Below are positions 57,649 to 64,000 of a DNA stretch of 64,000 bases, in pieces. The notes beneath the pieces were generated by a model, which was not told where the DNA came from, made no database searches, and saw only the letters and a list, made by a program, of their open reading frames with translations. Source of the DNA: Chitinophaga pinensis (lineage in GTDB: Bacteria; Bacteroidota; Bacteroidia; Flavobacteriales; Flavobacteriaceae); NCBI GenBank assembly GCA_945873505.1, contig CAMCDQ010000001.1, positions 79,548-143,547 of the forward strand. The letters are read 5' to 3'. Both the position numbers and the translations under genes were made by a program. How positions within the stretch are numbered: the first letter of the stretch is position 1; each line of letters starts with the position of its first letter.

Positions 57649-59064
57649 CTATTCCCAATCATCTGTTCTAAAAGAAGAAGCTGGAAGCATATTATTATCA
57701 AATAATGTACCTTCAAACCAATTGTTCCAACCATAACGAACGGCAACGGGCACTTTAACATACAAGCTAGAAACTTTTACTTGTTTGTGACTGATAATTT
57801 CAGCTTTTGCAGGAAAAAAGACTTTGTCTTCTCCCGCAATTTCAAAATTGCTAACTTCAGTTTCAGAAGAAAATATTCCAGTTTCGGCATTGTCAAAGTT
57901 TAAAAACAAAGCACCTTCTTTTTCTGTCATTGATTTGTAAACAGGTCCCATAAAATCAATATCTTTCATTCCGTAGGTTTTGTTTAAAGCAATAAATAAT
58001 AAGCGTTCAGCGACTTCCTTTTTTCTTGGCGGATGAATTGTTTGGGTTGATCCAACATCTGAAAGTACCGCCATTCCAGAGTTTGAAATTACTTCAGAAG
58101 CTTTTAACTGCGCTTCTCTTTGGTATTGAGAATTGCTTTTATCGATGTATTTATTAGGTGCAATCTGAACATAATAGAACGGAAAATCTCCAATATTCCA
58201 TTGCTTACGCCAATCTTTTACCATTTCAGGAAGCAATTTTTGGTATAATTTTGGTTCGTCACGATTCGTTTCTCCTTGATACCAAATTGCTCCTTTAATT
58301 GTGTAAGAAGTAATTGGATGTATCATCGCATTAAAAATCGCCGAAGGAATTCTTTTGTACTTTTCGGTGGTGTCTTTTTTTACTTTATTGACATCTAAAA
58401 AAGGCGTAACGGCTTCTTTACTCATCCAAGGCTGAATGCGTGTTCCTCCCCAAGAAGTCATTATTAAACCAACAGGAACGTCTAAAATTTCTTGTAATTG
58501 TTTTCCATAAAAATAGGCAACAGCACTGAAATCCTTAACTGTTTCTGGCGATGCTGTATTCCATTTTTTAAATTTACTTACAGAATCTAATGGCGTTGGA
58601 GAACCATTTTCAGAAATTGAAAACAATCGTAAATTATCGTTTTTTGAAGTCGCAACGGCCAAATTCCCACCAAATGTTGGTTGTCCGGTATATCCTTTTA
58701 AAGGCATTCTCATATTGGATTGACCAGAACAAATCCAAACTTCCCCAAATACTATATTCTCTAAGTTGATATTTGATTCATTACTTTTAAGTTGAATGGA
58801 TTGAGATTCTTTACTCAAAGTGGTTTTCACTGCAATTTCCCAACGACCATTTTCGGGAGTTGTAATTTTCAATGTTTCTAAAAACCAACTGGTTCTAACT
58901 GTGATTTTTTCGCCTGGAGTTGCCCATCCCCAAATTTTCACAGAAGTATTTCGTTGCAGTACCATATTTGACGAAATAATACTTGGTAGTTTTATTTTAG
59001 CAAAAGTTGCAGTAGTACAAATTAGTAAGAAAAAAGTTAGAAATGCTACTATGAATTTTTTCAT
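57649..59064 (-). CDS. Sialate O-acetylesterase-like (SASA/SGNH) carbohydrate esterase
   Basis: ICSGQSNMRMPL (catalytic Ser), MTSWGGTRIQPWMS, IWYQGETNRDEP. Confidence 0.88.
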   Translation of the reverse strand: MKKFIVAFLTFFLLICTTATFAKIKLPSIISSNMVLQRNTSVKIWGWATPGEKITVRTSWFLETLKITTPENGRWEIAVKTTLSKESQSIQLKSNESNINLENIVFGEVWICSGQSNMRMPLKGYTGQPTFGGNLAVATSKNDNLRLFSISENGSPTPLDSVSKFKKWNTASPETVKDFSAVAYFYGKQLQEILDVPVGLIMTSWGGTRIQPWMSKEAVTPFLDVNKVKKDTTEKYKRIPSAIFNAMIHPITSYTIKGAIWYQGETNRDEPKLYQKLLPEMVKDWRKQWNIGDFPFYYVQIAPNKYIDKSNSQYQREAQLKASEVISNSGMAVLSDVGSTQTIHPPRKKEVAERLLFIALNKTYGMKDIDFMGPVYKSMTEKEGALFLNFDNAETGIFSSETEVSNFEIAGEDKVFFPAKAEIISHKQVKVSSLYVKVPVAVRYGWNNWFEGTLFDNNMLPASSFRTDDWE

Positions 59065-59068
59065 AATT

Positions 59069-60202
59069 TTATTTTTTAATTATTTTAATAGGTTTTGATT
59101 TATTTTCATCACTATAAAATTGGATAATATACAATCCTGATTTTAACTTCGACACTTCAATATTAGCTGTCAAACTATTTAATTCTAAAAGTTTTTTACC
59201 TGAAATATCAAAAAGTTGGAGTGTGTTGTATTTTTTTAAAATAGCATCTGACAATTCTATATTATTATCAAAAGGATTCGATATTGAAATAGTATTATCC
59301 TCTAAATTATTAGTATTTACACCCAAATTCGCTACTTCTTGAATACTAAAACTTGAAAAACGAACGGCTTCATCACGCAAGTTTGCAACATCATTTAAAC
59401 TACGATATATTCCCCATTTTGGACGAATAAAAGTATTGTCAGGACGAATAGTTGCAATATTAGAATTACTATAAGACAACAAAACAGTTCCGTCGCTGTG
59501 TTTTTTTAGCGTTATAGAATAGGTTCCTGAACTTCCTACATTTATCTTTTCTTCTGCATCAATCCAATTTCCTTCAAATGGCAATAAGTTAACAATACTT
59601 ATTTTGTCTGTTCCAGAAGATGCATTGGCAACATAAATCAATTCTAATTTATTTGGCGTTCCTAATCTAGGAGTTAATGTAAAAATAGGGCTACTATCAT
59701 CGCCATCCACCGCTTTTATTTGATGGATATGTGTGAAATTTGACGAAGGTTGAAAACCAACAGGTAATTTAAAACTCCATTTGTAAATAATATTTTCTCC
59801 AACAGTTCCTTTTAAATTAGCTGGAGAAGCGGCATAGGTTTTAATTTCAACTCGTTGCCGATCGGTTAATGTAGGATCAACGGGTTCGTTATCTAATAAA
59901 GCATGTGAATAAAACTCGAATACATATTGATTCAATTCGGTATCAAAAACTTCTGCAATGTGTCTTCCTGATGCCCAAGGATGATATAAATCAGGTGCTT
60001 CAACTGCACTCACTCCATTTCCTGGTGCAAAAACACTGGTAATTAGTTCGTAGGTATTTCCAGGTCCGTTTGCATCTAATGTGACTTGTGAAAACGAAGC
60101 TTGGATTAGACATATAAAGGCAAATACGACTACTATTATATTATTTCTTAATGAATTATTCACCTTCTTTAATCGAAAAGTCATTAAATCGAACCGCTTC
60201 AT
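59069..60202 (-). CDS. Jelly-roll polysaccharide-lyase-like protein with T9SS type A sorting domain
   Basis: VTLDANGPGNTYELI, DRQRVEIKTY, FTHIHQIKAVDG; C-terminal LQLFDISGKKLLELNSLTANIEVSKLKSGLYIIQFYSDENKSKPIKIIKK. Confidence 0.65.
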   Translation of the reverse strand: MKRFDLMTFRLKKVNNSLRNNIIVVVFAFICLIQASFSQVTLDANGPGNTYELITSVFAPGNGVSAVEAPDLYHPWASGRHIAEVFDTELNQYVFEFYSHALLDNEPVDPTLTDRQRVEIKTYAASPANLKGTVGENIIYKWSFKLPVGFQPSSNFTHIHQIKAVDGDDSSPIFTLTPRLGTPNKLELIYVANASSGTDKISIVNLLPFEGNWIDAEEKINVGSSGTYSITLKKHSDGTVLLSYSNSNIATIRPDNTFIRPKWGIYRSLNDVANLRDEAVRFSSFSIQEVANLGVNTNNLEDNTISISNPFDNNIELSDAILKKYNTLQLFDISGKKLLELNSLTANIEVSKLKSGLYIIQFYSDENKSKPIKIIKK

Positions 60203-60941
60203 CTCTTAAATCTTCCGCTTTTTTCAAACTTCTGTAGATTCCCCATTTTGGTCTAATAAAGTCATTATCGGCTCTAATAGTCATGATGTTATCACTTTTA
60301 AACGAAAGTAATTCCTTCCCGTTTTTGATTTTTTTGATTAAAATAGAGTAGGTGCCATTTGCACCAATTTTAATTTTTTCTGTGATTTCAACCCAAGTTC
60401 CTTCAAATTCCGAAAGGTCAGCAGTAGCAATAGTATTTTCATTATTATGAATTACTAGTAGCTGATTTACCTTTGCTTTTCTAGCTGTAATTGTAAATAT
60501 CGGTAAATCTTGTGAACCACCAACGGCTTTTATTTGATGCAAATGGGTAAAACTGCTTGAGGGTTGAAACCCTTTTGGTAATCTAAATTTCCATTTATAA
60601 GTTACGGTTTCCCCTAAAATTCCTATCAAATTTGCTGGAGAAGGTTCATAAGTTTTTATTTCAACACGTTGTCTGTCCCATTTTTCACATCTATCGTTAT
60701 CAGGAGTTACATGGGAATAAAATTCGAATACATTTTCTTTTAAATCTTCATCCCAAACTTCTGCTATATGTCTTCCAAAGGCGCTATGATTACATTCAGG
60801 ATGTTCTACAGCTTCATATCCTGGCGCCAATACGGAATTAATTAACTCATAAGTATTTCCAGGTCCGTCTGACTTTAATACGACTTGAGAAAAGCTAAAA
60901 AATGGCAATAATGGAATAAGAAATGCAAATGGAATTTTCAT
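60156..60941 (-). CDS. Jelly-roll polysaccharide-lyase-like protein lacking a T9SS sorting domain (tandem paralog)
   Basis: VVLKSDGPGNTYELI, DRQRVEIKTYEPSPANLIG, FTHLHQIKAVGG; ends FNDFSIKEGE. Confidence 0.65.
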   Translation of the reverse strand: MKIPFAFLIPLLPFFSFSQVVLKSDGPGNTYELINSVLAPGYEAVEHPECNHSAFGRHIAEVWDEDLKENVFEFYSHVTPDNDRCEKWDRQRVEIKTYEPSPANLIGILGETVTYKWKFRLPKGFQPSSSFTHLHQIKAVGGSQDLPIFTITARKAKVNQLLVIHNNENTIATADLSEFEGTWVEITEKIKIGANGTYSILIKKIKNGKELLSFKSDNIMTIRADNDFIRPKWGIYRSLKKAEDLRDEAVRFNDFSIKEGE

Positions 60942-60960
60942 TTTGATAATTTAAAAAACA

Positions 60961-60991
60961 AAAATGCGATATCTTTAAAATACCGCATTTT
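60961..60991 (-). terminator. Hairpin between the 761-aa gene and the jelly-roll genes (terminator or attenuator)
   Basis: aaaatgcg...cgcatttt with an A-rich tract on its plus-strand 5' side (U-tract on the minus transcript). Confidence 0.55.
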
Positions 60992-61011
60992 CATTTGAAT
61001 TAAAAATATAA

Positions 61012-63297
61012 TTATTTAATTATTAATTTTTTAGTTGTAGTTAAGCCAGCTTCCGTAATTTTTACAAAGTAAGTTCCTGGTGTTAAAGTAGAAACATTGA
61101 TTGCTTCAGAAACCGTTTTGTCTTGAAGAACTTTTTGACCTAGGGTAGTATAGATTATAACCTCTTTTTCTAAATTAGATGTAGAAGAAATAAATAACTC
61201 CCCATTAGTAACAGGATTTGGATAAATAGATAGTTTTGAAATTGAATTGTTTACTAAACCTAAAGTTGCCGCACCTCCTAAAGCTTGTCCCCAGTTGTTT
61301 GCTACTCTAATTTCGTCAATAATCAGTGTTGGGGTTGAAGCTGATGCAGCTTGCAATATTTTAATTCTATCAATATTATTTCTAGATACTGAAGTTGTTG
61401 GATTATTTTGTGTTAAAGTAGGAGATGGTAATGGAGTTGTATTTGTAGTTGGATCAATCCATAAATTAGCTACTTGTTGTAATGCATCTGCATTCCCAAT
61501 ATTTTCATAACTAATAACAATTAAATATTGTGTGCCAAAATCGTAATCTACAGGGCTCCACACACACTCTGCACTATTATTTGATTTTGATAATCCGATG
61601 TTGAATTTAGAAGTAGTTCCAAAAACTTTTCTAAACATTACATCAGCAGAATATTCAGTTGTTGCAACACCTTCTACAACATTCTCTGTTGAAAAACTAT
61701 AAATACCTGTTGGTGTTGATTTAGCCGCATCAATACCAGCCGGAAGGGTTACAGGAGTTGGCAAACCTGCTGCTAAGGCTATTTCGTCAGCAGCAACTTG
61801 TGCAGTTTTTATTGAAGTAGCGTCTGCTGCAGTAAAAAGAAATGAAGAATACAAACTACCGCTTGTTGTATTTGTAAACTTCAATTCTGGGTCAATTCCA
61901 GATCCTACAAATGTTATTGCATTCCCAGTTGCAGTAGGAACAAGTGTATTTGCCCATGTTGGCGAAGCTACAATGGTTACGTCATCTGACACATTGGAGC
62001 TTGGTGTAATAGTCCAAGAGCCTAAACCTGTACCTTGGTTTGCAGGTAAAGCGCTTGAAGCACCATTGTTCATTAATATTAATTTATCACCAATAGTATA
62101 ATTGGCAAAACCCTCATAAAATGGTAGTGTTTTTAAAGTTGTATCTCCAACAAATACTTGTGTTGCAACTCTAGTGCTTTCTGTTCCACTTACAGTTTGA
62201 GACACATAATAGGTAGTATAGCTTAATGGAGTTGATGGTGATAAAAGAGTACCTCCAGTTAGTGCATCATAGCATTTAACGTCAGTTCCTGTTACAACTA
62301 AATTGGCTACAGTTGGAGTAGGAGTACTGTTAAAAGCTTGTCTTTTTTCAGTAGTTGGAGGGGGAGTGTATGCTGGTGGAGTACTAAGACCTATTTTGAA
62401 ATTATCAAATTGATAAGAATTTTGAGCACTTAGACTCGCTTGCAAACCGACTGCATATCCAAAATGAGTCATTGCTGTTGAAGTTGGCACATCTGTTGCT
62501 GATCCTCCTAAAGTTAAAGTTCCAGAAGTTGGATCTACAAAGCCAATTGGCGTTGGTGTAATTGGATCTTCACGATAAAAAAGCTCCCAAACATCGATTG
62601 TAGGGTTATAGGTAACTTTAATACTTAAATTATTTGATGTAGTTACTGAAGTTGGGATTTGAACTAATTCAGGAGATTCAATTAATCTGGTAACTACGGA
62701 AGATTCAAGCACTACATCGCCTATACCATTAGAAAATTTAATCAAATTAATACTAGCTTTTCCAGAAATGCTGTTATTGGTACTTTTTTGAACGGTAACC
62801 GCATATCCAGTTCCAGGAGTTGTGCTATTGGATAGTAAACTTTGATTAGTAGCACACAAAACAACTGCGCTAAAATATTTATTTTCAGGATAACCAGATG
62901 ATGATGAAAATGTGTTAGTAGATAACCTTGAAGCTTTCATATTAAAAGTCCAACTTATAAGATTCGTGTTTGAATGAAGCACACCATTTAATTCAGTTAA
63001 TCCAGTTCCTGTTGGTAATGCACCAGCTACACTAACTCTTTTTACTGTCCCAGTGGAAATAAAATTCAATAAACCAGTATTGTTGGCGTCTGTAGCTACG
63101 GAAGTATAACCTGTTGCATTAGTTGTGTAACTAACGGTTGGTATTGAAGTTCCTCCACTATAATTACTTGCGGCAGGAACAGCCGTTGTTCCAAATGTTT
63201 CAGTTAAAATTGTTTGACTATATATTGAATTTGCACACAGCAAAAACAATAAGAATGCGTAATTTAAAGTTTTGTAGTTAAGTAATGATTTTTTCAT
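61012..63297 (-). CDS. Large secreted protein with T9SS type A sorting domain, unknown function
   Basis: Signal peptide MKKSLLNYKTLNYAFLLFLLCANSIYSQ; C-terminal LSIYPNPVTNGELFISS...NVSTLTPGTYFVKITEAGLTTTKKLIIK. Confidence 0.7.
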   Translation of the reverse strand: MKKSLLNYKTLNYAFLLFLLCANSIYSQTILTETFGTTAVPAASNYSGGTSIPTVSYTTNATGYTSVATDANNTGLLNFISTGTVKRVSVAGALPTGTGLTELNGVLHSNTNLISWTFNMKASRLSTNTFSSSSGYPENKYFSAVVLCATNQSLLSNSTTPGTGYAVTVQKSTNNSISGKASINLIKFSNGIGDVVLESSVVTRLIESPELVQIPTSVTTSNNLSIKVTYNPTIDVWELFYREDPITPTPIGFVDPTSGTLTLGGSATDVPTSTAMTHFGYAVGLQASLSAQNSYQFDNFKIGLSTPPAYTPPPTTEKRQAFNSTPTPTVANLVVTGTDVKCYDALTGGTLLSPSTPLSYTTYYVSQTVSGTESTRVATQVFVGDTTLKTLPFYEGFANYTIGDKLILMNNGASSALPANQGTGLGSWTITPSSNVSDDVTIVASPTWANTLVPTATGNAITFVGSGIDPELKFTNTTSGSLYSSFLFTAADATSIKTAQVAADEIALAAGLPTPVTLPAGIDAAKSTPTGIYSFSTENVVEGVATTEYSADVMFRKVFGTTSKFNIGLSKSNNSAECVWSPVDYDFGTQYLIVISYENIGNADALQQVANLWIDPTTNTTPLPSPTLTQNNPTTSVSRNNIDRIKILQAASASTPTLIIDEIRVANNWGQALGGAATLGLVNNSISKLSIYPNPVTNGELFISSTSNLEKEVIIYTTLGQKVLQDKTVSEAINVSTLTPGTYFVKITEAGLTTTKKLIIK

Positions 63298-63713
63298 AAT
63301 TGTTTTTTTAATTGTTATAAATGGTTTAAATAATAGTGTAAATTATATAGTGACTAATTTTTTTCCGAAAAACAAATCAGTTGTTTAAATAATATTTCAA
63401 AATTATCATTTTAAATTTTTCATTTAATACTAAAGTAGGGGTAAAATTGTACAATGTTTGTTCATATTTGTAAATTTATTTTGAACAATATAATTTCTAT
63501 TCGTTTTAAAATTAGTGATTTGATTTTTATTCTAGATTGTATGTTTTCTATTTTCGATAGCAAGTGTCAAATCGAAAAAAAATACTAAATGAGTTTGAAG
63601 ATTTTTTGTAATAAGTATTCCTATTGAATTTATGATTTAATATTAAAATGTAATGATTCAGATGTTTACTATTTTTAAAAAGATAAAATGGGGGCTATAG
63701 ATATTTAATATAC

Positions 63714-63746
63714 TAAAAAAAACCACGCAAGTTGCGTGGTTTTGAT
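63714..63746 (-). terminator. Terminator downstream of the 64-aa small protein
   Basis: aaaaaaaccacgc-aagtt-gcgtggtttt. Confidence 0.7.
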
Positions 63747-63760
63747 TTTAATAGTGTAAA

Positions 63761-63955
63761 CTATTTTACTATTGCAGTTCTCTTTCTTAATAAGTGAAAG
63801 CCAATTGCGATTCCAATAACCAGCATTGGAATGAGGTAATCGTTTATTGGGAGTGTATCTGTTGTGTCGGGTTCAAATGGTTCTTGAGCGCACAAACTAT
63901 TCATTGTTAAAATAAATACGAAGGAATAGAATATTTTGGTGAATTTAGTTTTCAT
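63761..63955 (-). CDS. Small secreted/membrane protein (64 aa)
   Basis: Signal peptide MKTKFTKIFYSFVFILTMNSLCAQEPFEPDTTDTLPINDYLIPMLVIGIAIGFHLLRKRTAIVK: C-terminal TM helix plus basic tail. Confidence 0.55.
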   Translation of the reverse strand: MKTKFTKIFYSFVFILTMNSLCAQEPFEPDTTDTLPINDYLIPMLVIGIAIGFHLLRKRTAIVK

Positions 63956-63961
63956 AGTTAC

Positions 63962-64000
63962 TTATTTTATAATGATTTTTTGAGTATTTGTTTTTCCGTT
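63962..64000 (-). CDS. C-terminal end of a T9SS cargo protein (truncated by window)
   Basis: Minus-strand frame NGKTNTQKIIIK* at the window edge, typical terminal strand of a T9SS type A sorting domain. Confidence 0.5.
   Translation of the reverse strand, partial: NGKTNTQKIIIK

Noticed and set aside
1-64000. CRISPR array, prophage, tRNA/rRNA genes or IS elements
   Set aside because: No regularly spaced repeats, transposase, integrase or phage-like ORFs were noticed. tRNAs were not systematically scanned, but no obvious gap holds one.

Overview
AT-rich Bacteroidetes chromosome segment, most likely Flavobacterium-like. This rests on gldJ/porU/porV synteny, T9SS C-terminal sorting domains and TAnnTTTG-type promoters. 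Positions 1-14.7 kb are housekeeping: a sugar aminotransferase fragment, galE, a glycosyltransferase, PDH E2 and E1-alpha, cdd, the T9SS genes porV/porU, gldJ and murF. From about 14.8 to 63.3 kb there is one large uronate/sulfated-polysaccharide utilization locus (PUL). It contains a LacI-type regulator whose DNA-binding domain lies outside the called ORF and has no ATG/GTG/TTG start. It also has a kdgK/YhcH/kdgA/SDR/uxuA/uxaC/exuT catabolic operon, a hybrid two-component regulator, GH88, GH2, two PF05426-type putative lyases, five S1 sulfatases, a secreted formylglycine-generating-enzyme-like protein with catalytic cysteines, a PL6-like beta-helix protein, two further beta-helix proteins, a secreted cupin-like protein, DUF1961-like and DUF4861-like proteins, SusC/SusD, KduI/KduD, an SGNH/SASA esterase, and a tandem pair of jelly-roll lyase-like proteins. 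Several cargo proteins carry T9SS sorting domains. The likely target is a sulfated, uronic-acid-rich, possibly acetylated polysaccharide; its identity cannot be fixed from sequence alone. All family calls come from reading motifs by eye. No database search was run.
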